Below are positions 12,341 through 24,240 of a stretch of DNA of 64,000 bases, one piece after another. Source of the stretch: Eucalyptus grandis (taxonomy: Eukaryota > Streptophyta > Magnoliopsida > Myrtales > Myrtaceae); assembly GCF_016545825.1 (NCBI RefSeq), contig NC_052613.1, positions 37,707,790 to 37,771,789 of the forward strand. Reading direction: 5' to 3'. The notes under the pieces were generated by a model, which was given only the letters and a program-made list of their open reading frames with translations, was not told the DNA's origin and did no database searches. The position numbers and the translations under genes were made by a program. The number at the start of each line of letters is the position of its first letter. Within the stretch, counting starts at the first letter, position 1.

Positions 12341-13344
12341 TATCGGTCATTCTCTCTCTACCCTCTTCACAATTCCTAAATGCAGGCCCCATGCGCAAAG
12401 CATCGAAAGAAGGGTGATTATGGCAGGACATGGGCAGAAGCCAAGGAATCTAATTTTTATAATTCATATATTACTTCTCTATCTTCATTGGTCTTTTGCA
12501 CAATTAATTATTCACTAAACCTTATTCTCTCAAAGCATCGAAAGAAGGGTGAATTATGGCAGGACATGTGCAGAAGCTTGGGAATCCAACTTATGAAATC
12601 CATGCCCCCATTATATTACTTTTCAAGTTTCCTTGCTATTTTATTTATAGTTTGTACGTGATTGTTGTTTTTTCGATGCTTTGCACATGGGGCCTGCATC
12701 TACGAATGGTGAAGAGGGCAGAGAGAGAATGACGCTCGATTCCTTCTTCCTCTCGTTCGCACGTTACTTCTTGTTTTTTCTTCAGGACCCCGTTCCTTGA
12801 ACCAGCTAAATACAAGACGTCAAGATATAATTGTTTATGGAGAAATTACGAGGTTCCTGACGGATGCAGGCCCATTCTAAATAATGTGCATACTCTATAG
12901 GGTGAAGTGTACACTCTACACAATAAATAGCTCACTTTTTATGGTGATGTGCACGATCTCATTCACGTCAAGTGTCCAATCCTTAAAGGCCGAGTGCATC
13001 TCCTTCTCAGCCAAGTGAACACACATTATAGTCAAGAGCGAACTCCCGGCATCTAAGTTAGAAACGTACCTCTTTTGATGAGGAGCATGCCCCGTAAGCG
13101 GGTCGATGTTGACAAGGCCCCCATAATGTTTCTACCATCCTATCATCATGATTGTGGAATTGCCTAAAAAGTCAGTGATCGCTTTCTATTGTTGTAGGAA
13201 CCCGTTAATCCAAATTAGCCATCTTGTCCAGTACAATCATTTGCAAAATAGAGATGAGATTTTTCTATTATTTTAACCGTAGTCCAAAATTCAATGTAAG
13301 TTCCCACCTAAAAATCCCAATTTAGAGCATTTGATGCTTTTGTG
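12340..13344 (+). repeat. Partial array unit (foldback plus 3' part)
   Basis: A truncated unit that begins at the foldback and runs through the GTGCATACTCTATAGGGTGAAGTG block near 12886, the AAACGTACCTCTTTTGATGAGGAGC word near 13061, and the leader of the downstream segment. It stops abruptly at about 13344, where unit C begins with TATTTTCAAGACAACAGC. This abrupt join is the likely breakpoint of the 6.9 kb tandem duplication. Confidence 0.7.
12348..12731 (+). ncRNA. Candidate hairpin RNA locus, partial unit
   Basis: The arms at 12348-12412 and 12669-12731 are reverse complements over about 62 nt, with roughly six mismatches counted by eye, and enclose a loop of about 255 nt. The core pairs AAATGCAGGCCCCATG with its inverse CATGGGGCCTGCATCT. 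The loop contains a further partial copy of the 5'-arm tail (AAAGCATCGAAAGAAGGGTG near 12534). It is the best-paired short-arm hairpin in the array. I compared it from memory with common conserved plant miRNAs and found no match. Confidence 0.5.
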
Positions 13345-15132
13345 TCTTATTTTCAAGACAACAGCATCAAATGATAGTGTGAAATCAAAAACTTTTAAGT
13401 TGTGAGATGACTTTCGTCCAGGACACTAGCGGTGGTGACTTGTTAGTAAAGTAAATATAAATGCGGAAAATCTTTTATATATATTAAGGGTGATCCATTG
13501 GTATTGCTCAATTGTTTATAAGTCCACTATTCTCATCTCGATTGAGGTGACCGGCAACCGTCTTTTTTTATATTTTGTTTTGGCCTGAAGACAACTAATG
13601 GTAGTGTGCTACCAAATTTTGAGCTTTCGAAGGAATTGTTGGTGTTTAGTTAAGTTTTTGACTAAGGTTAGATTACCGAGCATCATAAGTTGGTTCGAAT
13701 TTGCCACGTGACAATCTATGTATGGTTTATTATATCTTCCCACATGGTCTATTAAATGCACCTTATATTTTCTCCCATAGCCCAAAGCGATCTCCTCTTT
13801 CTTCCTTGGGTCTTTGTTTAAGGTTCTAAAATAATTGGATTGCTAGTGCTGGATTTCGGTCGTTGATAGTAAACTATTCTAACAAAAAGTTGAAGTGTTT
13901 CTTTCTTCATTCCTCCACGCTCCCCTTCCTTCATCCTTTTCTGCACTCAACTCTGTTTTGCTCTTTCTTCTCCTCGGCACAACCATTCTTCCTTCTCTCC
14001 TTCTTCAGTATCCGTCGTTCTTCATCATCATTCTCCCACGCGTCTCTTTGTTTTTATGTTGTCCTTTCTCGGAAGAAACCGCCGATGCATTTCATCTCAC
14101 ATCATCAGATTTAATTTCATTTCTTTCGATTTAATTTCCCGAAAACCATTTGGTCAGAAATGGGAACCGAGTCTTGGCATCATTAAAGCCACTCAACGCT
14201 CAGAAGGCAAGGAAGTCGGCCCGAATTCCAAGACTTCTTTTTTATAATTGTTCATCAGCTCTCTCTCACCAAATGCACACATCCACCGTCATCATGCATC
14301 ACATAGATCATATGGCATCATGGTTTTATTGATGCAGCCTCGTGCCGCTTTATCAAAAAGAAGTTACTACATAAATTTTAGTTTATGTAGAGCAAATACG
14401 GTCGTGCCGTTGATCATATGGATCTCAACATTATTCAACGTAGTATAAGAGCTCAATGCATTGAAAGCTCCAAAAATTATTCAATTGATTACTCAACAAA
14501 TGTCCAGAAATACTTGATAAAAAAATCATTTTTTACTAGTGGCTAGAAAGAAAAAACTGTTGCTTTTCTTAATTACTATGGTTGCTACTTAGCTTCATTC
14601 TCTAAAAAGTACATTACACATCAAATTAGCAGCCAAATATTGAGTGGCCATAGATCGAATTATTTTACAAACTTTCAAGCACCATTTTCTTTTTCCCTTT
14701 TATAATGATTATATTCATAACGAAGCTTCCTCATTTTATTGAGTCCGTGAGTCATATTAAAATATGCTTACTGTTTTGCCAACCTAACTACAATTCGTCC
14801 ACGAGGGAAATATTTTATCCAAAGATGGACAAATTGATAAGTTTAATTAATTACAAGGTTTAAGCGGTGGTTCAAGAAGTGGGTTAGCCTGAGGACGCTG
14901 TTTAAGGGGGGTTAAGAAATGGGAGCGGACCTTATGTGGAGTTGCAGAAGTTATTCTCTATCTACCCTCTTCACCATGTGCGGTTGTAGGCCTCGTGTGC
15001 TAAGCATCGAAAGAAGGGGAGGTGATTATGGCAGGACATGCACGAAAGCCAAGGAATTAAACTTTGATAATTCATGTATTATTTTCCTATTTTCATTGCT
15101 CTTTTTGAGCAAATAATTTATTTATTAAACGC

Positions 15133-15198
15133 CATTTTCTCTCTACCCTCTTCACCATTCCCAAATGCAGGCCCCATGTGCAAAGCATAGAAAGAAGG
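15133..15198 (+). other. Orphan 5' arm of the foldback, unit C
   Basis: This holds CTCTCTACCCTCTTCACC and ATGCAGGCCCCATGTGCAAA, the same as the other 5' arms. The matching 3' arm is deleted, so unit C should not form the long hairpin. Confidence 0.7.
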
Positions 15199-15353
15199 GT
15201 GAGTGTATGGCAGGACGTGTGCAGAAGCCAAGGAATCCAACTTTTGTAATTCATATCTTACTTCCTATTTTCATTGCTCTTTTGTACAAATAACTTATTA
15301 ATCCAACTTTTATAATTATATCTTACTCCCTGTTTTCATTGCTCTTTTTACAA

Positions 15354-15356
<3 letters not shown>

Positions 15357-15423
<67 letters not shown>
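15357..15423 (+). repeat. Long (CT)n microsatellite
   Basis: About 33 uninterrupted CT repeats at the site where unit A has about 16. Likely to be highly variable in length between individuals. Confidence 0.95.
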
Positions 15424-15432
<9 letters not shown>

Positions 15433-15739
15433 TACTTTTCGATTTTCTTTGCTAAATAAAATTTTAGTTTATATGTTGTTGTTCTTTCGATGTTTGTACT
15501 TTTTGTTCTCTGGCCTCCGTTTCTCGGTGCCAAGAGATACTTGTTCATAGCGAAATTATAAGGTCCCTGTCGAGATGCCGTCCTACCCTCAATAATGTGC
15601 ATGCCCTTTAGGGTGAAGTGCACTCTCCCCACAATAAATCAATCACTTTTTTAAAAGGAAGTGCATGCTTCTCATGATAATATATCCTCTCATTCATAAG
15701 AAAAAATTACCAAAAAAAAAAAAATCGAACTTATTATAA

Positions 15740-17640
15740 TTGTGTAATCTTAGTGCTAAGTATTTTAATTTGGCCAAGAAACAGGTTTAGGACTAGTGCT
15801 CAATTCATATTTATCCTTCAGCGGTGGTGGAAAGATATGAGACTTAGACATTGACGGTGGTGACTCTGGCCAGTAAAGTAGACACAATTTTTTATGAATC
15901 GCATTTGCTATTACTTACTTTTTCTCAATTGTTTATAAGTCCACTATTCTTGTCTTGATTGAGGCGACGGGCTTCTTTGTTATTTAGCCTTGGCCGGTGA
16001 CGACTTGGAGCAATCTGCTACCAAGCTTTCAGCTTCCCAGGTAATTGACTGATTTTTAGTTAAGGTCTTAACTAAGGTTAAGCTACAGTGCTCCATGGTC
16101 CATCCCTATCTCCTCTTCCATCCTCGTCATTTGGGTCTCTATTTACTAAATCTCGGCCTATGATAATTAAATATTCCCGAAAAAAGTTGCTGTGTTTTTT
16201 TTCTCCGCCGATTGCTCCTTCACACTTCCCTTCGTTCTTGTTTGCACTCGAATCTCTACACCTTCTTAATCTCTCATCGTTGATTTCATTTGATTTGATT
16301 TAATGGGAGAAAGTTGGTCAAAAACGGCACCCTAGTCTTGGCATTATTAAAGCGGCCGAAAGGCTGGAATCAGACAAAAGGCTGCTCTCTCAATTTCTTT
16401 CCCACTCATTTTTTGTACCCACCCAGCAACATCATGCATCACAAAGACATTGGCATCATCGTCTCATTGACGCAGTCTCGCACATCGGTCATATAAGTTC
16501 CCAACCATTATTCCATATTACATGAAAACTCAATGCATTAAAAACTGTATAATTTACTTAGCTGGTCACCAAGTGTCCAGAAAGACTAGTTAATATTTTT
16601 TTTTTAAAATAATGGCTAAAACAAATTGTTACTTTCTCTTCATTACTGTCATTGCTACCTAGCTTTGCTCTCTGAGAGATACGTTATGTGTTAGATTAGT
16701 GGCAAAAAATTGAGTGGTCCGAGATCGAATTAAATTGCAAACCTTCCGGCACCATTTTCAATTTTTCCCCTTTTATTATGATTATACCCATAATGAAGCT
16801 TTCTCATTTTATTTGGTTGGTGGGCCCATATTAAAATATGTTTATTGTTTTGCCAGCCTAACTAAAATTCGTCCAACGGATAAATATTTTATCCAAAGAT
16901 GGCCAAATTGATAAATTAAATTAATTATAAGGTTCAAGGGATGGTTGAAGAAGTGAGTCAGCACGAGGATGCGGTTCAAGGGATGGTTCAAGAAGTGGGA
17001 GCCAGACGACAAGAATTATTGAGCGAAGGAGAGGAAGAAGGAATCGAACGCCATCCTCTCTCTATCCTCTTCATTATTGCCGGATGCAAGGCCCATACGC
17101 AAAGCATCGAAAGAAGGGTAATCATGGTAGGACATACGCGTAAGTCAAGGAATCAAACTTTCATAATGCCCATGGGGTCATTGGTCTTTTGCACAGATAA
17201 TTTACATATTACTCTCTCTCTCCATGTTTAATGCTTTTCAATTTTATTTTATTTTTGCTATTTTATTTGTAGTTCTTATGTTATTGTTGTTCTTTCCATG
17301 CTTTGCACATGGGCCCTGCATCTAGGAATAGTGGAGAAGGCAGGGAGAGAATGATGTTTGATTCTTTCTTCCTCTCCTTCGCACGGTACTTCTTGTTGTC
17401 GTCTGGCCCCCATACCTTGAACCAGCTAAGTACAGGACGTCAAAAGATAATTGTTTATAAAGAAATGACAACGCTCTTTAGGGCGAAGTGCACCCTCCTC
17501 ACAATAAATTGCTCACTCTTTTACAGTGATTTGCACGATTTTGTTCACATTAAATGCATAATCCTTAAAGGCCAAAGTGCATCTCCTTCTTAGAGTCGAG
17601 TGAACACTCGTTATAATCAAGAGTGAACTCCTTCTGGCAT
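15740..17640 (+). repeat. Non-coding array unit D
   Basis: Partner of unit B, with the same landmark order: GGTGGTGACTCTGGCCAGTAAAGTAG near 15856, GGCATTATTAAAGCGGCC near 16340, and GAGTGGTCCGAGATCGAATTAAATT near 16711. It keeps the most complete foldback of the whole array. It ends with the GTGCATCTCCTTCTTAGAG word, then runs into the second copy of the downstream segment. Confidence 0.8.
16982..17426 (+). ncRNA. Candidate long hairpin RNA locus, unit D (most complete)
   Basis: Here the inverted arms are much longer than in the other units. The 5' arm (16982-17118) and 3' arm (17290-17426) pair over about 135 nt at roughly three quarters identity, enclosing a loop of about 170 nt. Corresponding words are GGTTCAAGAAGTGGGAGCCA with TGGCCCCCATACCTTGAACC, CGAAGGAGAGGAAGAAGGA with its inverse near 17363-17382, and the shared ATGCAAGGCCCAT core. 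This long, imperfect foldback is probably closest to the ancestral form. It could be the remnant of an inverted gene duplication. Confidence 0.5.
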
Positions 17641-18740
17641 CTAAATTAGAAACGTGCCTCTTTCAATGAGGAGCATGCCCCTTAAGCGAGTCGATGTTGA
17701 TGAGATACTCATAATGTTCTTATTGTTCCATCAATTTAATTTTGAAATTATCTAGAAAGTCAATGTTCACTTTCTATTGTTGTAAGAACTTGTTAATCTA
17801 GACTAGATTTTGTCTGATACAATTATTTGTGAAATAGAGATGAGACTTTTCTATTATTTTAACCGTTGTTCAAATTTAAGTGAAAGTTCCCACCTAAAAA
17901 TCCCAATTTAGAGCAATTGACCCTTTTGTGCCTTGACTCAAAATTGAAGCAGGGATCATCTATCTAGTGGTTGCAACTTAACCTTTGATGCTATGTGCAG
18001 CCCCTGATCCATACTCTGCTCTAACTCCAGGGAAGGCCACTATTAAAAGTAATTCCATCCTCTTGTTTCCAACAAATGGTCTCTTCTTGTACAGCTCTTT
18101 AGATGATCAATGAATAATAATGATTTCCAGCAAAATATTAAAAAGTATAGTTTGATTGATTGATTAAACTGGAATACTATGCATGTGTTGAACTTTTCTT
18201 AATATGCTGCATACGATCCATTTGTAGTATGCTATATCACTTGGTGTATCAATCTAATTGATTGTTCCAAAAATCATCTAGCTTTATCATCTCTACAAAT
18301 GGAGAGCCCTAATTATCACCAGTGATAAAAGTTCGACAAATCGGCTCATTGTTCTCACTACTTTGATACTCTACTCCCCTATTTTTTTCTATAGCTTAAG
18401 TAGTTTAGACTCGAACATATCCATTGCATTAACAATATGGTATAGTGCATAACAAGGTCAATCATCCTTCAAACACAAAATTGAATATGAGAAAATATAT
18501 AGGATCTTCACATTAATCAAATTTTTATTTTTAATCAAACATCAGTTAATTAAGATGACCAAATACACCCATAGTAGTCAAGTCGTTTATGGAGGGAGTT
18601 AGAAAAGGTCAATTGATAATGAGAACATGATTAAAATGCCACCATTTTTTCAAAGTTCCAATATCAAATGTTAGGAATTTCAAGTTTTTATCATTTCTTG
18701 AACTTATTGTACTTAATAGGGTACGATCGACTGTGATTCC
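17640..18740 (+). repeat. Downstream duplicated segment, second copy
   Basis: Collinear with 10560-11650, with the same ATACTATGCATGTGTTGAACTTTTCT and GGTTGCAACTTAACC words. It is non-coding. The match fades after about 18740, where a short unique stretch (18740-19100) leads into the last unit. Confidence 0.75.
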
Positions 18741-19099
18741 CAGTAAGGATCCTAATATTTTATGGTGTTCTTTATTGTGCTTGAGTGCTATGTTTTTCCC
18801 ATTGTTGCAGCATTATGAGATGGTGGAATTGATTGTCTATGACAGGTGTGCTATACAAGGAAGCAGCAGGGCCAAGACTAGCAGCATCGTCTTATGTTAG
18901 CTTTCTTTAATGTGATTTCAAATGAATGTAAACCCACTCGAACACAAGTTGAAAACATGAGCAAATCTTTTCGAAGGGATTCACATTTAAAGCAACTTTG
19001 CTAAACTATGAACTGGCTACATTACCTTCCTTCCGTTATTTACACCTATACAGCAGAACACTGATACCCTACCCCGTTGGGGAGAAGCTCTAAGCACCA

Positions 19100-20640
19100 C
19101 TAAACACGCAAGTCGAAAGACTTTTGCATCGGCCCAACCATCCTCCCTCCTCCTCTTCTTCCTCTTCAGTATCTGTTGTTCTTTTACATCACTCTCTGTC
19201 TCTGTCTTTTCGTTTGTTGGCTTTCTCCTATCGTTTTCTTGATCTTTCTTTCTCGGAAGACGCTACCGTTGCATTTCATCTCGTCTCTTTTGATATTTAA
19301 TTTCATTTCAGTTGCCTCAATTTCTCGGAAGCAAGTTGGTCGGACGTGGAACCACCAAGTCTTGGCCATCATAAAAGCCACCAAAGAAGGCTCGGAAGGT
19401 AAAGAAGTGGGACCGAAACTTCTGCTTTATCATCGTTCGTCAATTCTCTCTCACCACTCGCATCACACAAAGTCCCAAATGCACCCATCCACCATCATCT
19501 TGCATCGCATGGCTTCATTGATGCAGCTTCCCGAACCCCATCCCGTTATCAAATAAATGAGCTGTTACTACCTAAACTTAATGTATGTAAATTGGATCAT
19601 CATTAATCATCAATCGTATGCATCCCAGCCACTATTCCACGTAACACGAAAGCCCAGTACATTGAAATCTCTCAAATTTTCGTAGTTGACTACTGAACAA
19701 GTGTCTAAAAACACTTGACAGCAAAACCATTTTTAAATGGTGGCCAGAAAGAAGAAAAAAGGTTATATTCTCTTAAATTCTGTAGTTGTCACCTAGATTG
19801 GCTCTGCCAGGAATACACAATTGTATTGGATTGGATGGAAAATAAACCAGGTGGCTATAGATCGAACTAAATTGCAAACCTTAAAGCTTCAATTTGTTTT
19901 TCCCCCTTTTTGCCAAGCAACAACGACTATATTTATAACAAAGGTTCCTTGTTTTATTTGGTCCATGGGTAAAAAAAATACATATATGCTTATTGTTTTG
20001 TCCCAAAAAGAGAAGAGCTACCTAGCTTCAATATACGCACCAGCCATTCAAATAGGTGGAATTTGATATATACTTATTTCATGCCCTATTATTATTAGTG
20101 TGCATAAATATTACATTAGCGGTGCAAAAATAACTAGATCCCTAAATTGTAGATTTTGCTATGGCATCACATCATAACAAATGATCGATGATGGCTTGGG
20201 ATGGTGGACTAATTGAAGTGTGTGAAAGTTGGTTTAGACACCACTTGATCACTAAAAAAAAAAAAAAATGATAAATGGTTCGTGCATCTCAAGGTCGAAT
20301 AAAATTTAAAATTTCAGGGCTGCAATACCAAATAACATATGCTTATGTTTAGTTAGGAGAACAGTGAGAGTACCTAACTATGATCTGTCCACCCACTAAA
20401 TTTTCATTAAGCGTGGACAAATCAATAAGTTTAATCAGTTATGCCCTCTAAAAACAGGGTGTCAAAAGATATTTATTTATAGAGAAATTACAGGTCCCTA
20501 TTGAAATGCATTCCTATCCTAGAGAAGGTGCATTCTCTCTAGGGGAAAGTGCACCCTCTTCACAATAAGTTGCATAGTTTTAAGGTAAAGTGAATGTGTT
20601 TTGCTCTCATTCAGGTCGAGCGCACATTCCTTAGAGGTCA
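19100..20640 (+). repeat. Non-coding array unit E (most diverged)
   Basis: A diverged and rearranged copy. It keeps the pyrimidine block with CTTCAGTATCTGTTGTTCTTTTAC near 19164, the CATAAAAGCCACCAAAGAAGG block near 19369, the CACCATCATCTTGCATCGCATGG word near 19490, a GTGGCTATAGATCGAACTAAATT block near 19852, and a tail with AGTGCACCCTCTTCACAATAAG near 20548. It has no foldback, so the array appears to decay toward this end. Confidence 0.65.
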
Positions 20641-21178
20641 AGCATATGCTTCCTAGGTACTTGAATCCAGGGCATGGAATTGTTTGTGTGCACAGGTCTC
20701 GGAAAAGTCAGCAAAGGAGAGCAATTGATTCATGTATGAACTTACATCGAAGTTTCCTACTAGTCTTCGTCATTGCTTGGTGTCTGAATTTACCTTGAAG
20801 TTTCCTACTAGTCTTCGTCGACTCGGTGCTTAGAAAAGATCCAGGAAAAAACTGCCTTCTACCTTTCTAGAGTTCTAATGGTTAAATAATTGACGCATAA
20901 AGGAGAATTGTATGTCTGCATTCTTCGAATTTTTCATTAGGCTAGATGCAGAATACTTGATTATCATGTTTCCACCAAGTTTTAATCCACTTCTTGTCTA
21001 ACTCATAAAAATAATAGGGTACTCTATGAATTTAGAGTTTACCTAAGTAATGTAGCTTTCTTGCTGTCCATAAAAAAACATTCGTGTTAGCAAATAATTT
21101 TTTTCTATCGAAACTTATTAAAAGATAAGTGTAATTAAGGATGACCTGTTTGTGGCTTTTTCTGTGGAAATTGTGAAC
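20641..21178. other. Spacer without recognised content
   Basis: AT-rich sequence after the last array unit. A short direct repeat of the words TGAAGTTTCCTACTAGTCTTCGTC occurs near 20747-20819. Nothing else is supported. Confidence 0.4.
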
Positions 21179-21928
21179 TGTTGATGTTTAATGCGTAAAC
21201 ATTCTTGATGGGAGAACCTTCTCCAAAATCTGGCTTTTGCAATCACATGGCAGCTTCTGAAGAACTTGTTGTAATTATGATTATAATTATGGTTAATGGA
21301 TCTACGGAAGCCAATAAATTAAGATACGTTTTTTCTGTTCACGTATCTCTTTTTGGATTCATGAATTTCCTATACTTTTATGTTCACGTATCTATTGAAT
21401 TCATGAATTTCCTAGATTCATGTATAGTTTAGTTCATATATTTATTGAGTTCATGAATCTCTTGGATTCACGTATCTCTTTATTCATGAATCTCGTGGAT
21501 ACACGCGTCTATTTAATTCATGTATCTCTTTAGTACATGAACTAAAAAACTCTATAAATAGATATGAGCATAGAGCTTCATAAGGGTTTTTTTTTTTTGT
21601 TTTCCGATTCGATTCCAAAAAGAGCTTTGATGTCATTTTCTACTCTTGTTTTTCCCGAGTGTCTTGGTTCAATTGAACGGTTCGACGGAGTTACGTTTTG
21701 CATAGTGCTAATCCAAACAAGGTTCGAGGTGTTGTATCTTGGGAGGCATAGTTTGTGAATCTGCGGGGCACCTTTGGCAGGAACTAATCGTCTTAAGAAG
21801 ATTCGGTTATCCGTACCTCACCTCCAATTTTATGTTATATCTTATTTTTTTCTTCTCCAAGATTTGTAAAGGGAATGAAATTATAAAGTTGTTATCATTT
21901 TCTTTACATTGATGTTTTGATTACAACA
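21179..21928 (+). mobile_element. Copia-like LTR remnant, forward copy
   Basis: The region begins with TGTTGATG and ends with TTACAACA, matching the TG...CA form of LTR ends. It contains a run of CATGTATCTCTTTAGT-like words, then a clear TATA box (CTCTATAAATAGATATGAG near 21550) followed by an R/U5-like block with GTTGTATCTTGGGAGGCATAG near 21732. A diverged copy of the same sequence is present in reverse at about 36170-36690. No internal gag/pol sequence adjoins it, so it is probably a solo LTR or fragment. I could not confirm a target-site duplication. Confidence 0.5.
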
Positions 21929-23629
21929 AACAGTGTGCTTTCTCTGGATTAATTTCCAACAGAACTTCTTGATTAGCTACGTGCATTGCGCACCTTTGTC
22001 CATTGTGATTAGTCTTTTTGACCGAACAACCACACCCCACCCCCCAAAAAAAAAAAAAAAACAAAACAAAAACCACCACCGCCTAAAAAAACAAAAACAA
22101 AAAAGACAAAAGTAGAAGGACAAATTTGTGGATAGTCTAAGGTACATTCATTGATGAGGCCACGAGAGAATCATGGTCGAGATACACACGCGTTACATAT
22201 TTCCAATGCCAAATCATCCTAAATGAGGGGGTTTCATCGAGCAGGTAGGTGTCAGAATTTCAACATCTCTTAATCTTTTGAAAAGGGTATTGTGTTCTCA
22301 ACAAGAAGAATCAATTGAGTATGTCTTGAATTCTGGAGTTGGGCCAACATTAGGGATTAAGAGCAATATAAATATCATTATTATTGAGTTATTAGATTAA
22401 GAAGTTGAGATAGAAAAAGTGTTTATTTTTTAGCCACTTTTTATAATCATTGATTTCCTATAATGGATTTTGTTTATTCTTTCTCCATAATTTTTTCCGC
22501 AAAGGTTTTCCATTTAAATTTGGTGTTCTTTTATCACATTTGCTATCACAAACTATAAATCAGCCATCTTTAGTCAGTTAACTAGCACACGGAACCAAAA
22601 AGAATAGAGAGAAATAACATAAGATAATACTGGGAGACCCACCAATAGTTTACTAAATTGGTAAAGTGATGTGATATATTTTTATTGACGGTGAATATGA
22701 CCTACTTACTAATCTCATTGGAAGATCAACCCAGCATTTTTATGTAAAATCAACAGTATAGCATACGCACATCAGATAAACGTGAGTTTAAAACATGATG
22801 GTTTTTTGTTGAGATTTTTTTATTATCATTTGTGCCAAGGATTGCCAATTAAATAAAAGTTTATAGTTTTTAGACAATTACATAAAAATGAGGAAAAAAA
22901 AGCTTGAAGGTGGGAGAACGCAAGGGCAAGAGCATCCTTGAAATGCTACTTTGCCCTGTTTATTTGTGTCCCCATGATTCGGTAATTAGTATCTCTCATT
23001 CAACACACTTGTAATTGAATGTATTAACAGATTGTTGAGACGGCAATAGAGAAATCACGCAAGACAAAGAATCTCTAACTTTAAGCGACCAACACTTGTT
23101 AACTGTAACCCTTTACCGTCAATTTTTAGATCCCAACTCTCCCACGATAATTTTTCCTTTTATTTATTGCTTTTATCCTGCCCGTCACTTGAATTATACG
23201 CTAAATTATCTCATTCTTTCTATTGTGCATTCATTTCTCACGATAATACCTAATCATACAAAGGTCTCGCAATATATAAATAAAAAAAACCCAAATAAAT
23301 CACTTTCAACGATGACGTGTTGTGTTTATCATTAGGATTTATCTAAGAAGCATGGCAAATGGGGTAGGATTAAATGTGATTTACAATGATGATATAAATC
23401 TCTTGTTTTATCCTTGTTTTCATCAGACAATTTATTCTCAATTCAGGTTTAATGAGAATTAGGTAGAACAATTATATTTAAAACTCATACAAAGATCTAG
23501 AACTACATTGGAATATATAAAATAAACTTCTTCAAATATGAATTGATGATTTCTTGGTCGAAAAGTTTTGGCATCAAAATGAATGTGGCGCAAAAATGAT
23601 GACAATGATATCGTTCTTATCCCCTCCTT
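21929..23629. other. AT-rich spacer
   Basis: No gene or complete transposon is recognised. It contains a C/A-rich low-complexity run near 22028-22110. Confidence 0.4.
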
Positions 23630-24240
23630 TTGGGATGAGGTTTTGTAAATTTAGGATCATCTTATCTTTTCACATCTCACATGTCCATCCTTTGTTTTAT
23701 TCAAACACGAATAAGGTCCATAGTCCACTATAGGTCCTTAAAGGACAATAACGTCTACTTCTCCCTTCACTTTTGTTCCTCAAAGTAACACTAACATCAT
23801 GAATCATTTGTAGCTGAAAATGTGGTGCGTTTCAAATAGACATGCCACATTTGATTTGGATGAACTTTTGTGAACTTGGGACCATCTTCATCTTGTCACT
23901 TCGTGTAGGTCCATATGTTATTTCATTCAGACATAAAGTAGCGAAATTCTCTATAATAAGGTCCACCCTCCACTACAAGTTCCTAGCCAAAACTGTGGCG
24001 CGTTTCAAATGGACATGTCACGTTTGATTGGATGAACTTTTGTGAACTTTGGACCATTGTCATCTTATCACTTCTTGTAGGCCCATACGTTGTTTTATGC
24101 AGACACGAAGTAGCAAAGATCTTACAATAAGATCCACCCTCCCCTACCAATTCTTAGAGGACAATAGTTGTCTTCTTTTCCCTTGGCTTTTTCCAAAAGC
24201 GACTTTAACGTCACTATTGGCCATGAAATGTTTGATTGGA
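23630..24240 (+). repeat. Three-copy degenerate tandem repeat
   Basis: Three head-to-tail copies of about 170-230 bp start near 23630, 23858 and 24030. Each carries GATGAACTTTTGTGAACTT or a variant, a block like CATCTTATCACTTC, GTAGGCCCATA, AGACACGAAGTAGC and CAATAAGGTCCACCCTCC, and ends in a GACATGTCACGTTTGATTGG-like word. It is non-coding. Confidence 0.75.

Larger units (their letters stand above)
13345..15660 (+). repeat. Non-coding array unit C
   Basis: This is the near-identical partner of unit A. Long stretches agree almost base for base, for example 13770-14240 against 6870-7340, which points to a recent duplication. It again has a tandem pair of 5' arms (about 14950-15040 and 15133-15198). 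The 3' arm has been lost: sequence passes from TTCTTTCGATGTTTG at 15483 straight into the segment that follows the arm in unit A. Confidence 0.85.

Noticed and set aside
8275..17426. Known miRNA families (miR156/529, miR482/2118, miR408, miR530) in the hairpin arms
   Set aside because: Compared from memory, partial likeness such as GAGAGAGAATG or TCTTCACCATTCC falls well short of a 21-nt match.
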